Virus record (IMG/VR): IMGVR_UViG_3300001356_000004
Location: 1 to 30,446 of that record
Source: a virus
DNA: 30,446 nt
Strand: one strand, 5' to 3'
Below are positions 1 to 6,827 of this stretch, piece after piece (the first letter of the stretch is position 1; each line of letters starts with the position of its first letter). Made by a program: the position numbers and the translations under genes. The notes beneath the pieces are model-generated. The model was not told where the DNA came from and searched no databases. It saw only the letters and a program-made list of their open reading frames with translations.

Positions 1-239
1 ATGTATCTTCCTGTTCTTCCAGAGACATTCTCCAAGTCCCTTCCACGTTGCTCCAAAGTTCCCCACGCATGTTTCTTACATTGATGCAATCCTTCATGGC
101 CTCTACCACCTAAGCACCGCGTTTCTTTAAGCGGCGGTTGTGGTGTGTACTCCTCCGTCTTTTCGTCCTTGCCGCCCCATGATTCCGCGCAAATAGGACA
201 CTGTGCTGTACACTGTAACACCCTTTTTGTATTATTCAT
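1..239 (-). CDS. Cys-rich putative zinc-binding protein, 3' end cut by window edge
   Basis: An open frame starts at ATG 239 and runs off the left edge, giving 79 full codons. It begins MNNTKRVLQC and overlaps the primase stop by 8 nt. A GGAG lies 8 nt before the ATG. Cysteines and histidines are clustered as CTAQCPIC near residues 10-17 and CLGGRGHEGLHQCKKHAW near residues 42-59, a layout that suggests one zinc-binding unit. The family is not recognised. Position in a run of overlapping genes after the primase implies co-translation and perhaps a DNA-associated role, but that is inference. The C-terminus is not in the window. Confidence 0.6.
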   Translation of the reverse strand, partial: MNNTKRVLQCTAQCPICAESWGGKDEKTEEYTPQPPLKETRCLGGRGHEGLHQCKKHAWGTLEQRGRDLENVSGRTGRY

Positions 240-1182
240 CGAATGCGCTCCACGCCCTCAGCTTGAGAGCCAATTCATCAGTCAGTCGTTCTGCATGCAG
301 CAGACGCTTGACTATTACTGCACTTTCTAACTCTGATGGGTCCGAGTCGTTGGCACCCGCATGTTTGAATGCCAGTGGCAGGACTGCTTTCACGATTTTG
401 TCTTTGGGTATCTTCTTAGGAATGTTGAACAGCCCCTTCAGTCCCGCATCATCGGGATCAAGCCACAGGATGATTGTCTTGGCGTGCTCAAGCAATTCCA
501 TCTGATCGTCAGTTAGATCGTGGCCTAGCAAGCCATTCACGTCCATGTCCAGTTTACGCGCTGGTTTCTCAGCCACCAATGTGTCGAAGATTCCTTCCAT
601 GAGGCACACTGTCTTGCTCGGATGGTCCTGGACGTTGAATAAGGCTTTACCTCCAACCGAGTTGCGATACGGAATCTCTTGCTTGCCTGTGAAGTCCCGT
701 CCGACAAGTCCCCTCAGCTTACCCCTCACGTATACTGGGAACACAGCACGATAGGCCATGTCACCTACCAGAGAGTAGCCTATGGACTTGTGCTTGATTT
801 GATGATCCGAAACACCACGGTGCCGGACATAGTGATAGGCTTTCTTCTGCCAGTAGTCACCATTCAAAGGGTACAGGCGCTCAAAATCGTCGGGCAACTT
901 TGGCTTCTCCTTGTGGCGATGCTTTCTTTCGTACTGTGCGGCTTCAATTTCACCTGTAGCCAATGCCTCTTGAAGCTTTGTGAACGTGTATAATCCACGG
1001 CTTTTCCATCCACAATTAAAATCCTGGGCTTGGCCCGTACGCAAGTTAACACCGAGGCGAAAACGCGAATCAGGAGACTCTCCTCGCTCTTGACAGAACG
1101 GACAATTCATCCAAATTTCCTCAGAACGGGCACCCTGTCTCCACTCTATTCCTGCCGCTTCAAGAGCATCAATTAAGTTCAT
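232..1182 (-). CDS. DnaG-like primase with TOPRIM domain
   Basis: A 316-residue protein with the layout of phage DNA primases, which make RNA primers at the fork. The N-terminus has CPFC (residues 27-30), a stretch resembling RLGVNLRTG, then FNCGW (about 55-59), like a CHC2-type zinc ribbon. Only three cysteines are evident; a second-half His/Cys pair usually seen just before FNCGW is QD here. The TOPRIM core is visible as CLMEGIFDTL (Glu about 196) and ILWLDPDDAG (Asp about 242 and 244), the expected metal ligands. The start ATG overlaps the stop of the upstream gene (ATGA). It sits in the same operon as the DnaB-like helicase. Function is confident; whether the zinc site binds metal is not. 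Confidence 0.85.
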   Translation of the reverse strand: MNLIDALEAAGIEWRQGARSEEIWMNCPFCQERGESPDSRFRLGVNLRTGQAQDFNCGWKSRGLYTFTKLQEALATGEIEAAQYERKHRHKEKPKLPDDFERLYPLNGDYWQKKAYHYVRHRGVSDHQIKHKSIGYSLVGDMAYRAVFPVYVRGKLRGLVGRDFTGKQEIPYRNSVGGKALFNVQDHPSKTVCLMEGIFDTLVAEKPARKLDMDVNGLLGHDLTDDQMELLEHAKTIILWLDPDDAGLKGLFNIPKKIPKDKIVKAVLPLAFKHAGANDSDPSELESAVIVKRLLHAERLTDELALKLRAWSAFDE

Positions 1183-1445
1183 TTTCTCAATCGCTCTACC
1201 TTTAGAGTATAATCAATTTCTTCTTCTATCCCTAATTCATCCAATGCTTGTCCAACCTGGAAGCGCAGGTACTCCGGATCTTGCATAACTCCAAGAGCCG
1301 CATTGGTATGGCAAAGTATTGTAACGATGAATCCTCTCTCAATACTTTTATTCTTTCCCTTGAACTTCTTGTGGATGTATTTCTTGTTATCTTCCTTTTC
1401 CTCTGCATTCCTTAAAGCACGATTTTGCTCATCTACAGAATCCAT
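1179..1445 (-). CDS. small hypothetical protein of the replication operon
   Basis: An 88-residue protein starting MDSVDEQNRA. A near-perfect ribosome site (TAGGAGG) lies 8 nt before ATG 1445. The first 35 residues are highly charged and Lys/Glu-rich; the rest (FIVTILCHTNAALGV, then DPEYLRFQVGQALDELGI) looks like a small folded domain. Its stop overlaps the primase start, so the two are probably translationally coupled. No family recognised; a primase accessory role is only suggested by position. Confidence 0.75.
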   Translation of the reverse strand: MDSVDEQNRALRNAEEKEDNKKYIHKKFKGKNKSIERGFIVTILCHTNAALGVMQDPEYLRFQVGQALDELGIEEEIDYTLKVERLRK

Positions 1446-1495
1446 TATTTGTGCCTCCTATGGTGATGATGCTTGTGCTTTCTTTTCCCTTTCAT
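1445..1495 (-). other. possible 16-residue His/Lys-rich micro-ORF
   Basis: ATG 1495 overlaps the previous gene's stop (ATGA), and its TAA overlaps the next gene's ATG (TAATG). It would encode MKGKRKHKHHHHRRHK. The strong ribosome site of the next gene lies within it (codons AGG AGG). The DNA is a near copy of the 3' end of the 1661-2047 gene. Translation is not proven; it may simply be a duplicated spacer carrying a ribosome site, or a coupling peptide. Confidence 0.3.
1463..1493 (-). repeat. direct repeat of His/Lys cassette, copy 1
   Basis: On the minus strand, GAAAGGGAAAAGAA, then GCACAA and CATCATCA, matches a segment at 1695-1723 with one substitution and one inserted base. It lies in the short spacer before the 1179-1445 gene and leads into that gene's AGGAGG ribosome site. 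Confidence 0.7.
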
Positions 1496-1674
1496 GTTTT
1501 CTTCTTCCATTCCTCGTTTGTATACTTACACACAACATAAGCTTGACAAGGCATTTTGTCACTCGCTTTCACTGCCAAACAAAATTGCCCCGTACCCAAT
1601 GTCAATAATTGAATCCAATCCTCACCCATAGCCTTGAATTGGACTCCGAATGCAAACGCATCAATGATGTCCAC
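1492..1674 (-). CDS. small hypothetical protein, 60 aa
   Basis: The start is GTG 1674, chosen because AAGGAG lies 7 nt upstream, inside the end of the preceding gene, with which it overlaps by 14 nt. The protein begins MDIIDAFAFGVQFKAMG and ends NEEWKKKT. It is compact, with alternating hydrophobic residues (QLLTLGTGQFCLAVKA, AYVVCKY) consistent with a small beta-rich fold. An in-frame ATG further upstream would lie deep inside the preceding gene and lacks a ribosome site. No family recognised. Confidence 0.65.
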   Translation of the reverse strand: MDIIDAFAFGVQFKAMGEDWIQLLTLGTGQFCLAVKASDKMPCQAYVVCKYTNEEWKKKT

Positions 1675-2047
1675 GGTGTTTCTCCTTGTGCTTATGATGA
1701 TGTTTGTGCTTCTTTTCCCTTTCGGATTTGGATTGCCACGCACGCTTACCTTCCATCTCCACAGCAAGATGCTCGATAGCCTTGGACATGGCTTTAGTCA
1801 CGCGGACACGCTCCTGGAGATAGTCCTGTATACCTTCAGGTCCACCGTTGCTACCAATCTTTTTCAGAATCCTGGTTGCTTCACGGCTGCGGGACTCACT
1901 CATTAGTGCTTCCACAAAACGGGACACGGCCATCGCAAAGCTCATCGCCGCTTTTTCATCCGTCTTTGTACCCCAAGATTTCAGACGTGCTGATTCATGC
2001 TTGAACTTCTCCGCCAACAGAGCGCATATCTCTTCGTGTGTTCTCAT
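1661..2047 (-). CDS. helical hypothetical protein with His/Lys-rich tail
   Basis: A 128-residue protein starting MRTHEEICAL. ATG 2047 overlaps the previous stop (ATGA). Residues 1-100 are rich in Ala, Glu, Lys and Arg with the spacing of long helices (SFAMAVSRFVEALMSESRSR). The last 20 or so residues are almost entirely Lys, His, Glu and Arg, including KKHKHHHKHKEKHRGHH. The codons of this tail carry AAGGAG, the ribosome site of the next gene, which may explain part of its composition; metal or nucleic-acid binding is also possible. Family unknown. Confidence 0.75.
   Translation of the reverse strand: MRTHEEICALLAEKFKHESARLKSWGTKTDEKAAMSFAMAVSRFVEALMSESRSREATRILKKIGSNGGPEGIQDYLQERVRVTKAMSKAIEHLAVEMEGKRAWQSKSEREKKHKHHHKHKEKHRGHH
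1695..1723 (-). repeat. direct repeat of His/Lys cassette, copy 2
   Basis: This copy is the 3' coding part of the 1661-2047 gene (KKHKHHH). It matches 1463-1493 apart from one substitution and a one-base indel. Despite the indel, both copies can be read as a KHKHHH-type peptide in the locally open frame. Confidence 0.7.
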
Positions 2048-2550
2048 TTCTTAGCCTTTTTACTCCATCGAGTGACTTTCACCCTAAGATTGGCAGGTAC
2101 TTGGAAAGATATTGCTCTCTTTTCCCATTTCCCTAGGAACATATACTCCCTCTTGTCTATTACTGTGATAAGGTTAGTACCCGATTCAGTGAGGATACGG
2201 TCAGGTCCTGTCGCTGCAAGGTTCACCACTTTCAAGTTTAGGCGTGGACCCTTAGCGTCCTGAATACGTAGGATTTGATTGTCTCCCTCGTACTCACCCC
2301 ACCAGCAATCCCCAAGCTCGTGCCCATAGAGCTTCTTCCACATTGCCCGCTTGCCCTTCTCTTCCAGAAAAGGGTACAAGTATTCAAAGAACGGGTTACC
2401 CACTCCAAATACTCTAGCCTCTCCTCCTAGAGTAGCTGTCATGCCATCTGAGTTGTACTGCCCTCCGGACTTACTACACAAACACAGTCGCCATTCATGT
2501 ATCGTGAGTCCGTGAACGTCTTTGCACCGCGGACAGAATAGAAGCTTCAT
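2044..2550 (-). CDS. phage protein with N-terminal Cys/His zinc motif
   Basis: A 168-residue protein starting MKLLFCPRCKDVHGL. ATG 2550 overlaps the previous stop (ATGA). CPRC at residues 6-9 and CLC at about 23-25, with histidines between them, suggest a zinc knuckle of roughly 25 residues. The middle part (NPFFEYLYPF, CWWGEYEGDNQ) and the basic C-terminus (VKVTRWSKKAKK) are not assigned to a family. It belongs to the replication operon; a role in DNA binding or expression control is only a guess. Confidence 0.75.
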   Translation of the reverse strand: MKLLFCPRCKDVHGLTIHEWRLCLCSKSGGQYNSDGMTATLGGEARVFGVGNPFFEYLYPFLEEKGKRAMWKKLYGHELGDCWWGEYEGDNQILRIQDAKGPRLNLKVVNLAATGPDRILTESGTNLITVIDKREYMFLGKWEKRAISFQVPANLRVKVTRWSKKAKK

Positions 2551-2831
2551 CTATTCATCTCTCTCAAAACAACAGGTTGTGCTTCCTCCACCGCCCTCTT
2601 CAGTTCAAGCGCAGCTTGCATGATTTTCTTCAATACCTTCGCCTTGTCTGAGTAGATGTAGTCTCGATACAGGGTTGGATCAAGGATTGCGGACACTGTT
2701 TCCGCGTGCTCCAGTTCCTCAAGCCACTCATCTATCGGCAGCAGAGCGATCATACGAGAGTAGTTGCAAAGCAATTCGTATCCTGCAACAAGCTTCTGAA
2801 GTTTTTCGTTCTCTTCTTTTGGGACGGGCAT
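2547..2831 (-). CDS. small alpha-helical hypothetical protein
   Basis: The start is ATG 2831 (MPVPKEENEKLQ), preceded at 8 nt by GAGGG. An in-frame ATG at 2858 is rejected because it is embedded in the TATAATG promoter box. The 94-residue product is predicted to be nearly all helix (LQKLVAGYELLCNY, KVLKKIMQAALELKRAVEEA). It is the first gene after a promoter, so it likely leads a sub-operon that runs to the primase. Family not recognised. Confidence 0.75.
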   Translation of the reverse strand: MPVPKEENEKLQKLVAGYELLCNYSRMIALLPIDEWLEELEHAETVSAILDPTLYRDYIYSDKAKVLKKIMQAALELKRAVEEAQPVVLREMNR

Positions 2832-2849
2832 GTTTTTACCCTCACGTAC

Positions 2850-2878
2850 ATTATACAAATTCAGTGTTTGGTTTTGAA
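2850..2878 (-). promoter_or_regulatory. sigma70-like promoter before the 2547-2831 gene
   Basis: On the minus strand, TTCAAA (2878-2873), a 17-nt spacer and a perfect TATAAT (2855-2850) lie just after the stop at 2881. The -10 context TTTGTATAATG is shared with the promoters at 8404-8432 and 27718-27745. The expected start of transcription leaves a short leader containing GAGGG before ATG 2831. Confidence 0.65.
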
Positions 2879-2880
2879 CC

Positions 2881-3054
2881 TTACTTATTAAGCGTCACAC
2901 GATGTTCCTTATCTTTCCATTGGTTACTGGTAATAAGCGCTCCATCCAAGCTTTCACGTAGCTTGGCGAGTTGCCACGCGATTTCACGCTGCCAGTCTAC
3001 AGGGTCTGTGTAACTGAGAGCCTCGATTTCCTTAGAACTCAAGCCTATTTTCAC
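2881..3054 (-). CDS. small hypothetical protein, 57 aa, GTG start
   Basis: GTG 3054 follows the helicase stop without any gap. The AGGAGG ribosome site is inside the last codons of the helicase gene (Glu-Glu-Asp). The product begins MKIGLSSKEIEALSY and ends HRVTLNK; it is a charged, probably helical peptide (DWQREIAWQLAKLRESL). Short length makes it easy to miss. The ribosome site, exact fit between the helicase stop and the promoter at 2850-2878, and lack of stops support it as a real gene. Function unknown. Confidence 0.7.
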   Translation of the reverse strand: MKIGLSSKEIEALSYTDPVDWQREIAWQLAKLRESLDGALITSNQWKDKEHRVTLNK

Positions 3055-4425
3055 TTAGTCCTCCTCATGTTTGTGATGTCTCTCTGCATGTTCGGTCCTT
3101 GATTTATCGTAAAACATTCCCCTCTCGAAGTCTCCGACAATGGGCCAGCCTATTTTCATTTTGTCGTATCTGTGGGCTGCGATGTAAATATAGCGCCCAT
3201 CCTCTCCGTAGTCCTCAGGTCCATCTCCCACGCCAATGCACATAGCGCAGCGGCGTTGCTTGGAAATATCTGTCGCGCTGTCATCTCCCGTGACGATCAT
3301 CTGACGTGCGCCCTTCTTCCCACGTTGCGTTTGCGCCATCACCCAGCCCCACAGTTCTCTCCGAGCCATGAACTTTTTGATGTCTTTGTGTATCTCCTTC
3401 GATTCTCTGGTTTCCCCACCTTCCTTACCATAATGGACAAGCGGCTCTATCATTTCATCCGAGTCAATCACGACCACACTGGCGTCAAATCCCTGGTTGC
3501 GGAAGTTTTCCCAGATTTCTTCCATGCGCTGCACGGTCATACCGCCGTCTGTACCATCCACGATTTTGATATGTGCTCTAAGGCGCTGCAACTGGCGCTT
3601 GAGTCTGCGGCGTAGTTTCTTATGTTTATCAGCCAATACCTTAAGCTTGATTCCAGCGAACGATGCGTCCAGCTTATCCTCTACATCCTCCTTGGGATCC
3701 TCAAGAGTAAAGTGCAGTACATCGAATCCTTGCAGAGCCATAGCTTGGTCTATGTGGACGGCTGCGGTAGATTTTCCGGTTTTGTACCTTGCCAAGACTA
3801 TTCCATAGTTTTTCTTGGGGAACGTGCGGATCGCTCTATCTAATGGCTCTATGAACAGGTACGGGTAACGGCGGGACTTTTCCCTTTCACGTCTGGTGAT
3901 ACGCTTTTCAATTTGCTTTTCATCATCGTAGTCGGATACGCGGATACTGTGGTCGCGCTCCTCGACCGCTTCCTTGCAGATTTTGTAGAATTTGTGGGTG
4001 TCCAGTTCTCCGGCTTCCTTGAGTTCGATGAACTGGCGTATAGCGTGGCTCATTGCTTGGCGCTGTTTATACTCTACTACCTTCCTTTCAATTGCCTCTA
4101 CAGCGACAAGATCCTTAGCGTCACGGATGCTGGATACTAGGTCAAGGATTTTATCCCTCGTCTTGTGCCCAAGCTTGCGCTTGTTTTGCTCCACGTAGTC
4201 CAGCATCTCATGGCGGAGCATTCCCCCGATCGGTTCACGGTACTTGTCCCAGAACTGAAACGCTTTCTGGGCTATGGCGTATGCTTCCCAACTTCCTTCT
4301 CCACCCTTGGGTTTGAAGTCACTCTCGGAAAGCAGTCCAGCCGTGCGTTTGAGAAAGTTCCTATCCCGACACAGGAACATCAGCATCTTACTCTGGAAGT
4401 CGCTGTCTCTCCAGTATCCGCTCAT
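3055..4425 (-). CDS. DnaB-like replicative DNA helicase
   Basis: A 456-residue RecA-fold ATPase, likely the replicative helicase that unwinds DNA ahead of the phage fork and works with the primase downstream. The N-terminal 180 residues are helical (starts MSGYWRDSDFQSKMLMFL). Walker A is ARYKTGKST at about 212-220, a DnaB/RadA-like HFTLEDP follows at about 238-244, and Walker B is VVVIDSDE at about 317-324. KKGARQMIVTGDDSATD probably carries the arginine/sensor region. The C-terminus is His/Glu-rich (HAERHHKHEED), and its codons hold the next ribosome site. The start has only GAGG directly against the ATG; GTG 4431 is an alternative. It lies 39 nt after a repeated intergenic element. Confidence 0.85.
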   Translation of the reverse strand: MSGYWRDSDFQSKMLMFLCRDRNFLKRTAGLLSESDFKPKGGEGSWEAYAIAQKAFQFWDKYREPIGGMLRHEMLDYVEQNKRKLGHKTRDKILDLVSSIRDAKDLVAVEAIERKVVEYKQRQAMSHAIRQFIELKEAGELDTHKFYKICKEAVEERDHSIRVSDYDDEKQIEKRITRREREKSRRYPYLFIEPLDRAIRTFPKKNYGIVLARYKTGKSTAAVHIDQAMALQGFDVLHFTLEDPKEDVEDKLDASFAGIKLKVLADKHKKLRRRLKRQLQRLRAHIKIVDGTDGGMTVQRMEEIWENFRNQGFDASVVVIDSDEMIEPLVHYGKEGGETRESKEIHKDIKKFMARRELWGWVMAQTQRGKKGARQMIVTGDDSATDISKQRRCAMCIGVGDGPEDYGEDGRYIYIAAHRYDKMKIGWPIVGDFERGMFYDKSRTEHAERHHKHEED

Positions 4426-4464
4426 TCATCCTCACTTGTATCAAAAATGGCAGTTACAGCGGTG

Positions 4465-4555
4465 TATAACTCTAACGCTAGGCCACTTTCCCTGCGTTTT
4501 AAGCGATGTTTGGGACTTGGCTGGCGGTAGGGACTAGGAAACGCAGGGTCGGGCT
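4465..4555. repeat. 91-bp conserved intergenic element, copy A
   Basis: It shares with 13429-13519 the blocks TATAACTCTAACGCTAG, TTTCCCTGCGTTTTAAGCG, GTTTGG and a terminal CGGGCT, at identical spacing and total length. Between them is a divergent stretch. CCCTGCGTTT (4490-4499) is perfectly complementary to AAACGCAGGG (4539-4548), a 10-bp stem with a 39-nt loop. It begins 11 nt after the stop of the 4567-4938 gene and ends 39 nt before the DnaB-like helicase start. There is no T-run, so it is not a simple terminator. Confidence 0.75.
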
Positions 4556-4566
4556 TAAAACACATT

Positions 4567-4938
4567 CTATACCCCTCTCACCATTTCCAAATTTGTAGGG
4601 GGAGGATATTTTTCAGGATGTTCGTCGTCATAGTCCGCAGGACAGCAATTCAGTATCTCATCTGGTACTAGGAGTAGCTCCCTCAATGAATCTATAACCA
4701 ATTCAAATTCCTTACGAGTGAGCTTAGTGAGCTTATCTTTAGCCCATTCCTCCCACCAATCCTCGGCAGTGTCAATGCACCATTGAACGTGTTCTTGCTT
4801 ATCGAAGTTTTCATCGTCCCAGACTATGTGCGCTGGTCCGTAGTGCATTGCTGTTTCCGACGTTAGTGCAAGATACTTATCGTATATGTCTCTAACTTGT
4901 TTAGGCCAACCCCAATGGCAATACCAACAGATACCCAT
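4567..4938 (-). CDS. conserved-looking phage protein with CWYCHWGWP motif
   Basis: The start is ATG 4938 (MGICWYCHWGWPKQV), with AGGAGG 7 nt upstream; an ATG at 4953 is in frame but has no ribosome site and overlaps the previous gene. The 123-residue protein has CxxCH at the N-terminus, an acidic Trp-rich middle (WDDENFD, AEDWWEEWAKDKL) and another Cys pair (CCPADYDDEHPEKYPPP) near the C-terminus, so it could bind a metal. I cannot give it a function. It is the last gene before intergenic element A. Confidence 0.75.
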   Translation of the reverse strand: MGICWYCHWGWPKQVRDIYDKYLALTSETAMHYGPAHIVWDDENFDKQEHVQWCIDTAEDWWEEWAKDKLTKLTRKEFELVIDSLRELLLVPDEILNCCPADYDDEHPEKYPPPTNLEMVRGV

Positions 4939-4946
4939 AAACCCTC

Positions 4947-5525
4947 CTAGCAAAACGGATTTCCTCGATACGGGCGCTTTTGGAACTCCTGCGTGATTTT
5001 GTCTATACGGGCGTTTTGGCGCTGCATTCTCTTGCGATAGTATTGCAGGTACCCCTTGGGATGCCCAAAGTCAAGCAGGGTTTTGGATTCCGTTCTGATT
5101 CCATCCTCTGACAGATATTTCTTCAGGATCACATCCTGCTTGTAGCTACGGCGCATAGTTTTGTTTTGTTCGCTGGGAAAGTCCTGCTTGATGAACTCTT
5201 GCAGCATTTGTTCGGATTTCTTGCCAGTTAGCGTAGCTAAGCGTATGCCCAGTCCGTGTCCATGTATAGAGCGCTTGCTTTTCTTCGGAAGCCAAGATTC
5301 CCACAGCGGCAGGAGTTTGCCGAGGATGTAATTCAGGTCCACGCTATACATCTCCTGCCAGTTCCTAAGCTTGAGCAGCCGATAGCGCTCATTCTGAGGA
5401 AGATTGAAGAAGCGGAACTTTTCTTTCCGCAGTTTGCTGACGACTCGCTCTACTTCCCTCTGGAGCAATTCACAGAGCATATCCAGTTCTGACAGTTCAA
5501 TCTTAGCTAGGCGCTTGATTTTCAA
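4947..5525 (-). CDS. basic hypothetical protein, 192 aa, TTG start
   Basis: The start is TTG 5525, overlapping the previous stop (TTGA), with AAGG 7 nt upstream; no ATG lies nearby in frame with a ribosome site. The first 60 residues form an amphipathic helix (LSELDMLCELLQREVERVVSK). The rest is strongly basic (KKSKRSIHGHG, YYRKRMQRQNARID) and ends in RPYRGNPFC. The basic charge and setting between replication genes fit a DNA- or helicase-binding accessory, but no family is recognised. Confidence 0.7.
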   Translation of the reverse strand: MKIKRLAKIELSELDMLCELLQREVERVVSKLRKEKFRFFNLPQNERYRLLKLRNWQEMYSVDLNYILGKLLPLWESWLPKKSKRSIHGHGLGIRLATLTGKKSEQMLQEFIKQDFPSEQNKTMRRSYKQDVILKKYLSEDGIRTESKTLLDFGHPKGYLQYYRKRMQRQNARIDKITQEFQKRPYRGNPFC

Positions 5526-5803
5526 TTCGCTGCCTTCTTGATATCCTTGAGCGAGATGTCTATTGCTTCCTGGATGCTGTTGGCTTGCGTGACTTGGAGC
5601 GGCCCCGACAGGGGCTTGGCTATCGCTGACGTTGTAGCAAAAGCGTCCATATATCTGACTTTGTCTCTGGGATTGACGTGAGGCGGCTCTCCTTCCTTGC
5701 GTCTGAGGAAAGATACTACGTCCCGAGGCGCGTCTGGATGCAGCTTCAGGAAACTTTCTACTCTTTCGTTTATTTCACGTAGCTCTTCTGCTGTAAGCCT
5801 CAT
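5522..5803 (-). CDS. small hypothetical protein, 93 aa
   Basis: ATG 5803 overlaps the stop of the previous gene (ATGA) and is preceded by GGAG. The frame is open further upstream, but that stretch lies in another gene's frame and is discarded. The protein starts MRLTAEELREINERV and has a helical N-terminal half (FLKLHPDAPRDVVSFLRRKEG), then a Pro-rich linker and a second helical part ending in LKDIKKAAN. Family unknown; co-translated with its neighbours. Confidence 0.7.
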   Translation of the reverse strand: MRLTAEELREINERVESFLKLHPDAPRDVVSFLRRKEGEPPHVNPRDKVRYMDAFATTSAIAKPLSGPLQVTQANSIQEAIDISLKDIKKAAN

Positions 5804-6069
5804 TTCTTTATCTCCGCCAGCATTTTGCTGACCCACTTGATCGTGCACTCTTCTCCACAGAAGTCCTTCACATTTGGATCTTGTTCCAGGCCTATTGGGA
5901 GCAATTCTCTGTTTGCCGCTACGTACAACGACTTCCCAATGATCCTGGGCATTGTATTTTGCTGTACGTGCTGCGTCACGACTCCTACCAGCCAATTCCC
6001 ATCTCCATCCTGCACATGACTACAACCTTCTCCATCACAAGTCACTGTGGTAACTGTTTGCTGAGTCAT
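5800..6069 (-). CDS. small protein with two Cys pairs, likely zinc-binding
   Basis: The start is ATG 6069 (MTQQTVTTVTCDGEGC), chosen because AGGAGG lies 5-6 nt upstream; a GTG at 6093 is in frame but lacks a ribosome site. The 89-residue protein has CDGEGC near residues 11-16 and CGEEC near 74-78, with beta-type sequence between (NWLVGVVTQHV, KSLYVAANRELL), typical of a split zinc ribbon. It is the first gene after the terminator at 6151-6181, so a promoter is expected in 6070-6150. That stretch is AT-rich (TATATATT), but I see no convincing -35 box. Confidence 0.75.
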   Translation of the reverse strand: MTQQTVTTVTCDGEGCSHVQDGDGNWLVGVVTQHVQQNTMPRIIGKSLYVAANRELLPIGLEQDPNVKDFCGEECTIKWVSKMLAEIKK

Positions 6070-6150
6070 TATCCCTCCTATACATACGCGCACGAATATA
6101 TACTATCAAAGCCCCGTATTAAGCTAGAGCATAGCTTGGTTTTACTAATA

Positions 6151-6181
6151 GAAATAAAAAGCAATTGCGAAGCAATTGCTT
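6151..6181 (-). terminator. rho-independent terminator after the split helicase
   Basis: On the minus strand AAGCAATTGC (6181-6172), loop TTC and GCAATTGCTT (6168-6159) form a perfect 10-bp stem, followed by TTTATTTC. It begins about 20 nt after the stop of the helicase C-terminal part at 6201. The stem is AT-rich, but the loop and U-tract fit. Confidence 0.75.
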
Positions 6182-6200
6182 GCGCTCTTGCGCTCTTGTC

Positions 6201-6827
6201 TTACTTCTCCGTTTCCCGTTTCAACCACTTCTCCGCCTTCCTAAAAAGTTCCTTGTCTTTTCCATCCTTTTCCCAGATGAAGTTTTTCACTGTAATACCA
6301 ACACTTCTCAAAGCTCTGGCTCTACGCTTGGATGCTTTCTGGAAAGGATTGTTTTTGTTTTCAGAATCTACATCTGATATGTCAATGTGAATAAGTCCCT
6401 TTTTGTCATCGTGAGTTCTAACTCCCCGGCCAAAAATCTGGATCGCATCATTAGCTGATTTTCTCCCAGTTGCATTGATAACCACATCTACTCTATGGAT
6501 GTCCACTCCCTTGTTGAAAACTTTGTTTGCGACAATCACTCGTATTTTCCCTTTTTCAAAATGGCGCTGGTGGGCTAATCTATCTTTTACTTCTACGTAT
6601 TGGCCCCGAAAAGTTCCTGAGACTACTCTGTGTGGAATTCTTTCCTTATCCAGTCGGGATGACAGGTAGTCTAAATGTTTGACTCGCTCTACTAGCACGA
6701 TCACGTATTTCCCCAGTTTCACTGCCCTTTTCACAAGACGCACTATGACCCAATTACGCTCGGAGTTATTCACGATACGCTCTTCGTACAACTCAGAATG
6801 ATTTATGTATCTCTGGTAGTACTGCAT
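6201..6827 (-). CDS. SF2 helicase, C-terminal RecA-like lobe (split gene)
   Basis: A 208-residue protein (MQYYQRYINHSELYEER) that is only the second lobe of a UvsW-like superfamily 2 helicase. Visible are KYVIVLVERVKHLDYL (motif IV region), NKVFNKGVDIHRVDVVI (motif V) and QIFGRGVR (motif VI with its arginine fingers). The first lobe lies at 7492-8385, and a homing endonuclease gene separates them. ATG 6827 lies 25 nt inside the endonuclease gene and has no clear ribosome site, so translation may rely on coupling. The two lobes would have to assemble in trans to be active; that is inference. Confidence 0.85.
   Translation of the reverse strand: MQYYQRYINHSELYEERIVNNSERNWVIVRLVKRAVKLGKYVIVLVERVKHLDYLSSRLDKERIPHRVVSGTFRGQYVEVKDRLAHQRHFEKGKIRVIVANKVFNKGVDIHRVDVVINATGRKSANDAIQIFGRGVRTHDDKKGLIHIDISDVDSENKNNPFQKASKRRARALRSVGITVKNFIWEKDGKDKELFRKAEKWLKRETEK

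Noticed and set aside
4465-4555. Rho-independent terminator in the repeated element
   Set aside because: The stem is present but the loop is 39 nt and no T-run follows on either strand.
6094-6130. T7-like promoter (TAATACG followed by ATAGTATA on the minus strand)
   Set aside because: Only the first seven bases match; the core CACTATA is absent, no other copy is seen, and no phage RNA polymerase gene is in the window.
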